Part shown: positions 49,234 through 61,484 of the stretch, one piece after another
Numbering within the stretch: position 1 is the stretch's first letter
Layout: each line of letters starts with the position of its first letter
Origin: Glossina fuscipes
Taxonomy: Eukaryota; Arthropoda; Insecta; Diptera; Glossinidae
NCBI RefSeq assembly: GCF_014805625.2
Contig: NW_023998415.1
Span: 10,975,651 to 11,039,650, forward strand
Reading direction: 5' to 3'
DNA length: 64,000 bases
Notes under the pieces: generated by a model
The model's input: only the letters and a program-made list of their open reading frames with translations
Databases searched by the model: none
What the model was told of the DNA's origin: nothing
Translations under genes and position numbers: made by a program

Positions 49234-51552
49234 TCGGTATACGGCTTCAGGTGGAAATTTGTTATTGTTGGTGGTTAGTTGGATCGCTGTTATTGTTTGT
49301 TGTTTGTGTGTGTTAAACTTATGTTATGTTGTTATTTTTAAGTACGGATTTGCTTGAGTGGTTTTAAGTGCTCCAACAGTCGTCTTTATTTTCTATTTTT
49401 CCATCTCCTTCTTCTTTTTCTTCTTCTTCCCATTCTTATGTTTGTTCTTCTTCATTTTCTTCTACATTTATGGATCTTGCAATCAGTTGACTGCAATACT
49501 GTTACGTCTCTCGCCATCTAGATAAATAAGTAAACTCTTGGGTGGATGAATGAATAAATAGATAGGTGGATGGATGAATGTTAACTTATTTTTTACATGT
49601 GTTTTACAATTGTTAGTGTTATTGTTATTGTTGTTGTTCTTTTCGTTTACTTTTTATTATTATTTATTTTTCTTTTCCTTTTCTTTTTTACGTTTTTTGG
49701 AGCTTTTTGTTACATTTCCTTTCTAGCTTTTAAAGCGTTGTTGCCACTTGCGGTTGCTATTCTCATTGTTTTTGTTGTTTGCACTTAGTATATTCCAACA
49801 TAATATTTTTACATTGTAAATGTCTACATTTATGCGAACAGATTGAGATTTGATAACACTTAGCACATTAGGCAGACATAAACGGCATTAAATATAATCT
49901 TTCTGAAGACGTAATGTATGGATTGCCTTGGCTCGCTATTGTGGCATTTTACTAGAACTGGATTTTTGGTTTTTGACTTCTCTTCTCTGGCCAAATAATG
50001 CTTTCAAAGTTATGGTTCAAAAAACAACAAAAAAAAAAAAAAAAAAGAAGAAAAGTGTGTGTTTGTTTTGAGAGAGTTTCTACATTTGGTTTTACATTTT
50101 AATTCTTCTCTTGCTTTTGCTTTTTTGCTTTTGAGCGGGTTGCAATTTTAAACAGACATTAACGAAATTTAATTAAATTGAATTTATTGCTTGAAAATGT
50201 TGGATATTGTTGACATACTCACGCACACATATGTTACATTATGTTAACGAAAGAAAATAACGAGTAATGCTTAAGGTTGTTTAAAGAAAGGCCAAGATCA
50301 AGAGCAACATAGTTCCCTAATAACAGAAACAACAGAGACTACATGCACTCAATTTACAATAAACAGAAATAATAAAAACAACTTCGAAATATACAAACGG
50401 CAACACAAAATTTGCAGCAACTTTCTTGAATAGCACCATCACCATCGCCAACATCACTGTCACCAGTACCACCACAACCACCGCCACCGCTGCAACCATC
50501 ACTAAGCACTAAGAGCAACCGGTACACCAACCGTGGCATTAAACATTCATTTCGGGTAACTGCTTGTTGTTTTAAACAATGCAGAACATGTTTCGGCTTT
50601 TAGCGGTTTCTTTGACAGCAATAAACGTACAAACAACAACAAACAACAACAACAGTAACTTCCTGAGCCACGTTCCTTATTAAAAAACAACAGAAAACAA
50701 AAACACAACAAAAACTACAAGAGAAAAAAAAAAAAAAAATAAAGAGGAGACAAGTAAAAAGAACGAACACTCTAAAATAAGATAAATAAAAAAAAAGATA
50801 TATCAACATGTGTTCCAACGACAAAAGCAACAACAACAACAAAAATAACATCAACATCATCGTCAATATCATCAAATGCAATTTTTATAACATTGAAAGT
50901 GCTACAGATCTCATTATTAAATAATTGCAATAAAAGGCTAACCACTAATATTTTAACAAACTGACGGACAGAGTGACTAACCGCTCGCGAACAACCGTGA
51001 ATGGGATATCGAAAATAGAATAAAAATTAAGGAACAATAAGCCCCAGAGCCTTTACACGTTCTGAGGCCGAATCTCAAGTACCTTTATTTATGTCTATCA
51101 AATATTGTGAGGTTTATTTCTCATTGATCTGAAAATGGCGGAAAAGACACTTTGCGCAATTTTTCTCAAATATATCTAATACCACTAAATAAATAAATGA
51201 GTAAGTAAACCTTTAAAGGACATTAACTAATAAAAATTTCAATTCCAGTTTCCTTGCGTTTTTTTTTTGCTTTTGTGGGACGAAGCTGTCAACTAATTGC
51301 AAGACTGCGGATATTGCGCTATATAGAGAATACGAAAATGAAAAAAAAAAAATTTTTTTTTTCTTATTTGCGATCATTTCTACAGCCATATACTAATAAT
51401 TCAAAAACGGATCGCTCAATAATAATAAATCTGTTAGAGTCGTAGATGACTACTACTCATCATGGGCTCATGAGAGTGAAAGCCGATATTTTTCCATTTA
51501 CTGCATGGCAGTTAATTACCCCATATATATGCATATATTAATGAAGTTTTAC
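49047..51552. other. noncoding, microsatellite-rich stretch
   Basis: (TA)n 49199-49231, (GTT)-rich 49260-49330 and 49610-49640, pyrimidine-rich 49400-49460, poly-A 50030-50046, CCA/ACC periodic tract 50430-50500 and (CAA)n 50628-50655. Periodic hydrophobic or V-rich open frames are repeat translations. No gene is supported. Confidence 0.55.
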
Positions 51553-51566
51553 CTATCAATGAACCG

Positions 51567-52620
51567 GGGGAGATGAACTATGCTTTGATAAGAAGTATAG
51601 ATGTGCCGAAACTCTCACCTCCCAGCGGTGATCCCCGGGCAACGGGTTCGGCCGGCTAAGAAGAGTTTAAGGTTTTGGGCTGCTAACTCGGCGACGAGTT
51701 TCTGATAGATGGTGGAGGGGTTGGCTGGAAGAAGAGCTCTTACTCAATAAGCTAGTTACTACCGAGGAAATATACTGAATGGTTTGTAAGTACAATGAAG
51801 GTAGTAATCTAGCGAGTGCATGGTAGAGTGCATTGGACTGTCTGCCATGTCCAGTGCAATACCCGAGACCTATATATCTTGAAGAAAAGTAGTTCATTGG
51901 TGTTAGCTACCAGGAAAGTATGGAGGATCCGAAGCAAGTACGGTTGTTTTTAACAACCGCCCAAAGTATGCCATAAGGCTTTGCAAAATAAACTGGGAGC
52001 CACGGGGGTCAGGAAGCTCGCTCACTAAGCCACGTATGCCTGCGGGTATATGATGGACTTGTTCTTAAGTCGTAACAAATAAATAAATTAATTACACTAT
52101 TTATGCAAAAAGGAATTGACGGACGACTTTCCCTTTGGCCGAATAAAAGAAAATGTCTGGTAAATTAATTAATACATGCAGAAATGGAAAAGGGATATGA
52201 CGAATAAGTTCTCCCCTTTTACCTATTTTTACTTTTGAACACATGTCATGGATGCCTGCGGGTAATGGTGGTAATTGATCAACAAGCACAGTGGAAGCCT
52301 TATGGCGGAAGCAGTCAGTTGATCAATTGGTGAGTCCTGACTGCTGGGTGCGGCCCTTCGGGGAGTACTCGTGGTGGTTGTGGTTGGCGAGTTCCTAGCT
52401 AAAATGGAACAATTGAATGCAGCTGGACCTCGCCATTCACCAGAGTGGGGTTTATTGTTCCATACACAATAAACTGTTCTGGACTCTGGTGCTGTTTAGG
52501 CCCCTACTCTGTGGGGATTGTCTAACTCGCCAGGGGGCGTAGTACGCTTAAAAGTGGTTTGGGCCACCGTGGGGTTAAGCCTTACAGGCAGGAACCCACG
52601 TTAAACCCTTGTCACAAATT
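51567..52620. mobile_element. 1.05 kb insertion flanked by a 14-bp direct repeat (non-LTR-like)
   Basis: CTATCAATGAACCG occurs immediately before (51553-51566) and after (52621-52634) this 1054-bp block, a target duplication of the size made by non-LTR retrotransposons. The block begins GGGGGAGATGAACT and ends GTCACAAATT, with neither terminal inverted repeats nor LTRs. It is markedly GC-richer than its surroundings. It holds two GC-rich parts joined by an AT-rich middle (about 52070-52245). Each GC-rich part carries the phrase ATGCCTGCGGGTA (about 52036 and 52251). I find no reverse transcriptase or other coding remnant, so it may be a nonautonomous or internally deleted element. The family is unknown to me. 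Confidence 0.75.
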
Positions 52621-52634
52621 CTATCAATGAACCG

Positions 52635-54097
52635 ATTGAGCCAAAACTATGCCTGCCCCGAAGTTTGAAAATGTTTTTTCCGATATCCGAGTAAAGTCAG
52701 TTTTTGATTCAATGCGAAATTTAATGCAGGGACATATATATATATATATATATATATCTTTGCGTAAAAATTGAATGCCATTTGAATCCCAAAGATATCC
52801 TATTGTTATGAAGGGCGTATAAGCGACAAACAAAAGTCATCATCAGTATTCTGCATAATTCCTTGCATATCCATACCCTACTAAGCCGGTGACAGAGTTA
52901 TTTAGTAGGATGTTCATTCAATCGATTCTAAATTGATGGAAGCTTATGTTTTCATGAGAACTTTCGATAATTTTCAATTTTTGTCTAATGCAGAAAACAA
53001 AGAAAAGAGGATGCTTTACAATGTGACTCATGAAACATTTTCAAAACAAGTAGAATTTGGGGCTTGACCACTGTATCTTATGCGGACTGCGCGTACATTT
53101 TTTCGCGGTATACGCACACAAACACAAATTTTATTTTGACATTTTCGTTCATTGTAAACCCCAGGTGAAAATAGTGATTGACTTCGTATCACATCGAGGT
53201 CTTGTGATGTACATCCGCAACGACGTAGTATTCCAGTGTCAGTAACAATACACTACTCTGACAGGCTCCCGAATTCACCTCGCTAACGATGAAATTTACT
53301 GTCAGAGATTTCATAACAATATCTAAATAGGGTCTAATAGGGTAATGCCGCGAAAACTCAAAGTTGTTTTCTAATGCACGGGAAAATTATTGATATTCGT
53401 ACCAATTGGGCCTTCAATGTTTGTCTAAAAAAGAGCATAACTCGAATGTGTGGATGTGAGTATCGAAACTTTGCTTGGAGGCTCTCAAGTGCTTAGAGCG
53501 AAATGCTCCGGTGCTCGTTGGCGACAAAAGTGCATCGAAAACTCTCGATATCCTTTAGCATCGGTGTAACGTTGTCTCTGTTGTGCTTCTGTCCACGTAC
53601 ATCCAGGGCACATTTAGCCTTTTAACTATACGGCTTTCATAGCGTTCTCTCCCATCCGTCCTGGAGTTTTTCGTATGTCGTGCATCGCATTACCGCAACT
53701 CATCGTTTTTTAACCTTACTGGCCGCCTTTAGAACAATCCACCAGCAATTGTCTTTCCTGCCGCATCGGATGTCCCCATTTTCAAGTCAAACGTTCCCAA
53801 GCACTATTCTCTCTCTCTCCACCGCTTTATTCCTATAGCACTTACTTCGCTGTGCCCGTTCGTACAAGGGATATCCCCCGCGTGGCTGGTCATAGAACAG
53901 CCGTTTATATGGAATGTGAAAAATGAATATTTGATATGTAATCTAAGTTAACGGCTATAAAATAACATCTTAGACCAATTGCTTAGTATTTTGGCGAAGA
54001 TAATAATCTGATAATTAGGGATCTTCGGCTTCGGCTTCGGCTTTGGAAGAAGCTAATCACAATTCGCCAATTGGAAATATCTCCTGATAGCACTTTT
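52635..54097. other. noncoding stretch with a GC-richer block
   Basis: (TA)n at 52735-52757. Positions 53440-53900 have higher GC and a codon-like texture without a recognisable protein in the frames I read. It could be an old transposon coding remnant. No gene is supported. Confidence 0.4.
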
Positions 54098-54106
54098 TAT
54101 ATTTCT

Positions 54107-54289
54107 AGTTATCCGCCTGAGTGGCCGAAGGAGAGGAATCTCGACTAGCAACTCAATGGTCGTGGGCTCGAATGTCCAGTGCGAAAGAGTTTTTAATAAA
54201 CTCTTTCGAAAACCTTAGATGCTCGTGCTTTCAGCATTTAGTCTTAGAATTTATTTCTCTGGAGAAATTAATAATAATAATAATAATAA
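54107..54289 (+). mobile_element. tRNA-derived SINE, copy 4
   Basis: Head ATCCGCCTGAGTGGCCGAAGG, anticodon-arm-like CTCGACTAGCAACTCAATGG, B-box-like GGGCTCGAATG, body TTAGTCTTAGAATTTATTTC, and tail (AAT)n. It is flanked by a perfect 9-bp duplication, TATATTTCT (54098-54106 and 54290-54298). An internal hairpin at about 54183-54208 is peculiar to this copy. Confidence 0.92.
54183..54209. other. hairpin inside SINE copy 4
   Basis: CGAAAGAGTTT and AAACTCTTTCG are separated by about five bases (TTAAT). The other three copies have no matching second arm here, reading AAAGCC or AAAGTC. Confidence 0.85.
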
Positions 54290-55782
54290 TATATTTCTGC
54301 TTGTTAGATTTAAACACGGATTTCAGTTGATTTTATTAAATTAAATGATTTAGTTGAACAAATTTGAGTGAATGGTTTTTAAGATTGATGGGATGGTAAG
54401 AGCAAATAGATTTCGTTTCATGAAAGATGCATCGCGATACATCGAACTACACTCACTTAATTCATACAAGTACGAGTTTACTGTTGAGTGGAGATAACTT
54501 GCTTTTCCTTTTGATAATAATCAGTAAGTGATATGCATTTATGCAAATATAGTGGGTGTACTTGATTCGCAAGATCTACAAGATCTTGAGAAAATGTAAT
54601 AAATTATTTTCGAATTTTTAAAAAACCGATCTTATGTGTTGGTACATATTAGTGTTATTATTATTTCGAAATATTGCACGATTTTTGTTACTTTTGTTTC
54701 TTGTTTATTCATTCATTTATTTATTTATTTATTTATTATTATTATTATTACTATTTATTTACGTACTTATTTATTGTTTATTTTTTTATAATTATTTTTT
54801 TTCTTCTATTACAGACAACACATAATCTTCCAAGTTCCAATTTCAAAGGAAATTGTGGCCTTGGCCTTACACATGTGAGATGGCGTTTAATTTTCAAAAT
54901 CGATAGAAACAAGAAAATAACGAAAACACAAACACATTTATGGCACGACAATCGCTTAAACTTTAACAATAATCATACAACGCAGGGATAGGAAACTATT
55001 GGCCCTAAGAATAATTATGATATGTAAACTGGTTACTGGTTTTTTTTTTTTTTTTTTTTCATATGAGTGAATGTAAGATGCGATTTGTTAATATGGTAAC
55101 GGCATTTGACCTTTTTTTATTATGGGTAATTGAGAGCTAGCGATCTCAGCATTGTTTCTAAAACTCTTAGTCGCAATTGTGTACGGTATGCTATCGTACT
55201 TGGGATGACTGCATAACTCGATTTGTATGCCTCTCTCATTCAGTATGTGTATATGTATTAAATGTTTGTATATGTATGTAAGTGAATGTGCATTTAAACA
55301 ATGAATTGAATTTCAATCACCAATGAGCAAAGTGCAGCCAACTTAATTGTTTTCTAATGGCAGACAATGACAGCAATAACTGAGAAATGGTAACAACAAA
55401 AACAATATTCATGCCAAGAGGCTGATGATGCTTTAAATATAGCACAGCGCTACACACAGCACAACACAAATGGCACATTAACCAACTTTGTGTGGTGGCT
55501 ACTGTTTTAATATTAAACCCAGAATACACTAACATAAGTAAAGATTCACATACAAACATGCTGAAGGTATATGTATATATGCATGTTATATGTTTTGCTA
55601 TTAAAGTAAATGTTTTTTTTTTTTTTTTTTTTGTTTTTTTTTTGCTTTCTTTTACCATTTCTGAATTAAATTCAATGAGTACAAATACATATACAAAACA
55701 ATCTAAAACAGCAACCACAATAATAACAAAAACAACGATAACAACAACATCAATAACAGATGCCATAAATTGTAAGAGAATA

Positions 55783-55827
<45 letters not shown>

Positions 55828-56298
55828 CAGAGCTTCACATTTGTAGCTCGCCAAGAATTGTATGGAGTTGAAAGCATGGGAAAGTCACGTTGTCATTGCC
55901 ATCGTCCTCAACATAATCATTATCATGATTTTGACCATAATCAACAACCACTGCTACCTCACTACGAAGGCGACATATGATCGAATTTCTTGCTTTTTTG
56001 CTATTGCTTTTGTTGTCTAATATTAAGCTACAATGGAAAATATTTGGAACAAGTGCACTCATGTGCTTCTTTGCAACAAATGCTTGAAAAAAAAAGAAAA
56101 GAAAAACATAAAAAATAATAATAAAAAACTCCGACCAGCTGACAAGGCCAAAAAATATAAATGCTTATATACACATATGCATATATACATATATAGATGT
56201 ATGTGAGTGTGTTCCTATTTTTTATGTGAAAGCAATCTTGCATTTATAACTTTCACTTGCATTATCAACATCAATATTACGGTTGTGAGTTTAAAAAC

Positions 56299-56302
<4 letters not shown>

Positions 56303-56349
<47 letters not shown>

Positions 56350-56350
56350 C
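56303..56350. repeat. (GA)n microsatellite
   Basis: About 20 uninterrupted AG units followed by GCGAGAGAGAGCGAGA. Confidence 0.9.
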
Positions 56351-57947
56351 GAGATAAGATATGGTATTAGTAGCAAGATTTAAAACCGTTTAGCGGTTTA
56401 TTCATTCGCATTACAGCTGTTGTAGATAAACTTGCAACCACATCCACACACATTCGCACGTTCACAAAGAACTTTTGGAAGAAAACCTTTTCAGAAAAGA
56501 CTATTAAACATACAAAACTTTCAATTGTTTGAAAAAAAAAAAAACAAAAGAAAAGAAAAGAAAATAAGAAAACTAAATGCACATAGATTTACAGTTGAAG
56601 TCATATGACCAAGAAAAGTGTAGTTTTCAAGTTTAGAAAGTAACTGATTAGCCAGCCATGTGTATGCTATCGGTTAGCGTGTAGCCAAAATGTTATGAAA
56701 AAACAAAAAAAAAAAAAAAAGAAAAGAAGGAGAAGCAACAAACGAAAAACAACCAACCAACCCAGTAACCGAAAATTAACCAATAACTATAACTAGCAGT
56801 ACATTAAAATACAATTAAATACGGTTAACGGTAAACGAAAAGAATAATGAAAAAAAAATAAATAAAAATTGAATCCATGACATATATCTATATACATCTA
56901 TTTGTATGCTCATTCATACATATATATTTATTTATTTTTTTTTTTTTTTTTTTTTTTAGCGACATATTACCTTTCTCACAGAAGTAAATATGTGCATGGT
57001 ATGGAAAGCGTATGAAATAAATGAATACACACATACATACATAGCATATGAATACCATTTTATAAGATATTCAACTAATCGACAAATATGGCACGTTTGC
57101 CGTCGTTATACGACTTTCTGTCGATCTCTATGCACAAATGAAAGTAAATCTCTTACATTCTTTTTCTGTTTTCTTCTGCTCATTCCATCGCTTTGTTCGA
57201 TTATTAAATAAAAAAAAAAAAAAAAAGCAAAAGCAAAAGAAGAAAAAACAGCAGAGTTAGTTAGTTTTTCCCAACATACACACACACACACACACGTGCA
57301 TACACACAAAGAACACAAAATAAGAAGTAGAAGGGTTAATTGATTGCATTGTGTTCTTTATGCTCTGTGCTTCTGAGCAAACCTTGTTCTCCTTGTATGT
57401 GTGTTGCAGTATTTAAAGAACTCATCTCTTCTCATATCTAATTGACCTTCTTTTGCTTTACACTTGCAAATGCATGTGACTGTGTTTTATAATTTTTTTT
57501 AAAATTTTTTTTTTTTTTTTCGTTTATTTAAATGTCTAGCAGTCAGAATAACGTAAAACTTGGTCAACAGGTGTCTTTCTACTCACTACTGCCCCAGCCA
57601 GCCAGCTAAGGCTTAAACAGCAAACTCACTGCATAGCTGAAAAAAAAAAAAATATGTTTTTTTCCTTATTTTGTTTTTTTGTCTTTATCTTATATTTATT
57701 TATTTTTTTTTTTCTTTTTCGTTTTTGCAATTATTTTTTCATATATCATGCAAATCTCTGTATATTAACCTTTTTTGGTTGGTGCTCGTTATTAACCAAT
57801 TTTTTGGTTTTTTTCTTTCGTGGTAATAAGATATGTTTTTCGTATATTGACTGGAAAGCCTTTCAAATTCAATTTTTTTTTTCTTCTTCTTCTGAATCAA
57901 ACTCTCTTGGCTGCCAAGAAGCATCCAGCTGTGCCTACAACTGTGAC

Positions 57948-57987
57948 TTTTTTTTTTTTTTTTTTTTTTAACGGGGGGGGGGGGGGG
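57948..57987. repeat. poly-T followed by a 15-base G run
   Basis: About 22 T, then AAC, then G15 (57973-57987) and CGGCCGG. Runs of G this long are otherwise absent from the window. Confidence 0.9.
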
Positions 57988-60900
57988 CGGCCGGATGATT
58001 TTTAAATATAAAATATTTGGATTTCTTTCTTACTTTAACATGTTGAGATTTTTTTTTTCTTTTTTGTTTATATTCTATGGGGAGTGGTGTTATGGCTATG
58101 GTTATACGGAGAGGAGTGTTTTTTGTTTTTGGTTTCTATTTTTCTATTTCTAATTGATGGGCTTTTTCTTTTGCAATAAAAAAAAAAAAGTAGAAAAATA
58201 GAAAAAAGAAGAAAGAGAAGAGGCTATGTCAACAATTATTTTCGAGTTGACAATGTTAGGAGGTCATCATCAAGGAAAGAATTAAAATTTTTTCAATTAA
58301 TGCATTTAGTAAGCGGAATCGATGAATTTCGCAGAAGAGCGCATGGGTTTGGTTCTTTATTACTTTTCAGTGTCCCAACTATTTTCTTTTATATATATAT
58401 ATATTTTTTTTTAATATTTTCTTTTAGTTTTTTTTTTTTTTTTTTTTTTTATTAAAACTCAATATTTAACATGCAGTGCATAAGAATATTTTTTTAATTT
58501 ACCCATAATATGAAGCGGGAGTAAAGAACGCAATCAGCTCCGAAGTTTCTTTTGATCGATCAGAAAAAAAGTCTGTTTTATTATTAAGAGCGGTCAGCAA
58601 TAGAGTGATTATGGATAGTAAGGAAATTGAAAACATGATTCGATAACGCAATGGTATATAGGATCATCCGTTTTGTGATCTCGAAAGTAAATGTAAATAA
58701 AACACACTTTTAATTGATATTCGGAGCAAATTTCTCTTCAATAATATTGTGTGGACGGACCTACATAATTGTACAGCGTATAGAAATTGCTAAAACTTAT
58801 TATGAAAACGTTACGTTTCGTGCAAGTGTTGGATGAAACTCATGTTTGATTAAACGGCTTGATAAGTAATGAATGTTCGCTTGATTGTAAACAAATTATT
58901 GTTGTTCCTTAAGGATTTTGACGAATAGAAAAATAACTTTTGAGTGTGGTTTGAGTATGAAAATGACATTGCAGTTACCGTGAATGGAGAACGTGAGAGA
59001 AACATGATAACCGTTTTCTTTTCTTTTTTTTTTTTGTGATAAAATTTAAATGATTTTGGTTTGGGCGACATATGGATTCAATAAAATAATGAAGCATGCC
59101 ATACGTTTCGTAAAAAGATCAATTTATTGGGGGGAAAAATTCGACGATTGTGTTATTTCCGAAAATGCCTATGTGAGTGCGCGATATAATTCTATTGGGT
59201 CTTCTTCTTCTTGAAGTTATTGGATTAAAGGATTGGTTTGCCTTAATATTCCACAAGCTTTCAACGACTTTATTTTTTAAGATTGTTCATGTTATTGGTG
59301 GAATAGCAGGACAGATATATGCGGATTGAATTTTTCCAACGGAAAAATCCTTTCATGAGATACGTGACAATGGTTGCAGCATGGATTCATCACTGCATTT
59401 CAACGTGAAATCTGCACTCAGCTGCTTAGATAGCAACCGGCAACAAAAGTCGTCCAAGAAAAATTCTCGCTGGAAAGAGACATGCTTCCAATGAGTAAGT
59501 GGCTAACGAAACTAAAGTGTATTTTGAAAGATTAATCAATAGTGCGCCGTAAAAAAAAGCCTGGAAATATTAGAGAAGCATTGGGATGAGTGTACTACTC
59601 TTGCAGGAGTCATGGTTTGGCTAAAACTTTTCTTTATATTAGAGATACTAAGAACCTTTTGAAGAATGGATTGTACTAAAAATATCGAGAAGTTCTTTAC
59701 GCAAAGCTTAGTTTTTTATAAAGTTAATGCCACTTCGCTTTACTGCATTTTGAAGCTTCTGCTATGCAAGACTTTTTGAAGAAGAAATTTTTTTTTTTAC
59801 AACTAGTTTTCTAATTTAACTTTCGACTTTTCTTTATTACGCTAAGCGACGTGGTACAGAGTATTTAGTTGTCGATATTGCCCGATTGCAGCGTTTTATA
59901 CTTCTTTACTTTTCACTTCTCTCTGTTTTTGGCATTTTTTATTCACTCGAACACTTTTCAGCTTGGCTTCAAGTGTAAAATAAACAATTTGAAAATTCCC
60001 ATAACATTATAAAATTTTTTAAAGCATCATGATTGTCATCGTCGCCATCGAGCAATAGGGTATGATGAAGTACTTTTTCCAATGAAAGGGATCGCAAAAA
60101 AATTTTCAAAAACCACACATGTAAACATTAGCAGAATAGATAGAATTATAAAATTCACAATGAGAAGATGTCAATGATTCTTGAAATTTTTAAATTTTTA
60201 AATATGTATATATCGGTAGGTGTGGGAGTATCAGTTGATTTGAATGTACGTAACTGAAATCATATGTAGGCGGGGTCTACGTGTTGAATACGTCCACACA
60301 AGCTTAGTATACCTTGTACCACAATTAGTGTAGGGTATAAAAAAGGAAACAAAGAGATAAAGAGATAAAACTTGAAACAATTTGGGCACGAGGTTGATAA
60401 TCGGGTCAGGAATTAAAATTTATATGGACGAAAAGTACAAATGCATTTAAGATCAGACCTGAAAGCTACGCAGGTGCATGCAACTGCATGTGTATGTTAA
60501 CATGAAAGAAAAAATTTACTTTTATTGAAAATAATTAATAAATTATAATAAAGCGGATGTACCGCAACCAGCTCTAATGACAAGATACGAAAGTCTTAAG
60601 ATTTTTACAAATGTTGAGCAAATTTGAGATCTTGGGTATAACCGCGATATTCATTTTAATTTGATAACGGTACTAATTTATATATTTATTTCTTCATAGT
60701 ACACTATTTCACTTTGTAAATGTTCCAACAGACAGACACTGACAGGCAGCCAAACAGACAGGAATTGCGTCAACATCTCAAGTCAACGAAGTACATTGCG
60801 TAGGATCCTTGGTTTACTTGATTTGCAAATTTTCCGAAATTGATTCACTCCATCTCTTTTTCTTTTCTCACTTCTTTTTAACCGTTACAATGTTTCGCGA

Positions 60901-61484
60901 ATAGTCTACGTCCTCTGATTAATTAGTCGCATTAAAAAACAAAAAAAAAAAACAACAAAAAAAATTAAAAGAAAAATGGACACATCCTACTAAAATAAGC
61001 CTTGTCCTTACTGCCCTTCGTTGGGTGCGCCTTTCGTTTGTGTTTATCTATCCGTTTGAAATTCGACAAATTTTTCAGATACTAAGGCGAAGACTGATTG
61101 TATTTTTTTCACTTATGAAAATTTAGATGAAAATTTAAAATTGGTTTAAGAGATATGTTTTTTTTTTTTTTTTTGGATTGTCAGCAGCCAGAACTCTTTT
61201 ATATCGCACATTAGCATCGTTTTATTTTGAAAGTTTCGCGCAATTCGCTTTTACATGTGTTGGGTGTGAAAGCGATAATCAAACAATTAGTTCAAAGCAG
61301 GAATACGGTCGAGGGAAACGTTTTCTCTTTACACACTTTGCATCTCATAACATCATAGAATATTTGAGCAGAATATTATTGGCAAGCATGTTAAACTTTA
61401 AATAGCTTGATCTACATCAGCGCAATGTTATTATTCTCTATATATTTACTTCATACTTTAATAATTTAATCTACTATTTATGTA

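Larger units (their letters stand above)
54299..61484. other. long noncoding, low-complexity stretch
   Basis: Seven kilobases without a supportable gene. (TTTA)n/(TTA)n 54712-54780, poly-T 55040-55059 and 55612-55632, a 41-base poly-T 55785-55825, (GA)n 56303-56350, poly-A and poly-T tracts 56709-56720 and 56935-56957, (CA)n 57278-57294, T-run plus G15 at 57948-57987. A GTATACCTTGTACCAC...TGTAGGGTATA dispersed-repeat tail lies near 60308-60340. The segment 59100-59700 may hold an unrecognised transposon relic. Confidence 0.5.

Noticed and set aside
55317..55980. Overlapping frames of 162-186 codons
   Set aside because: Held open by poly-T/poly-A tracts of 20-41 bases and (CAA)-like repeats on opposite strands.
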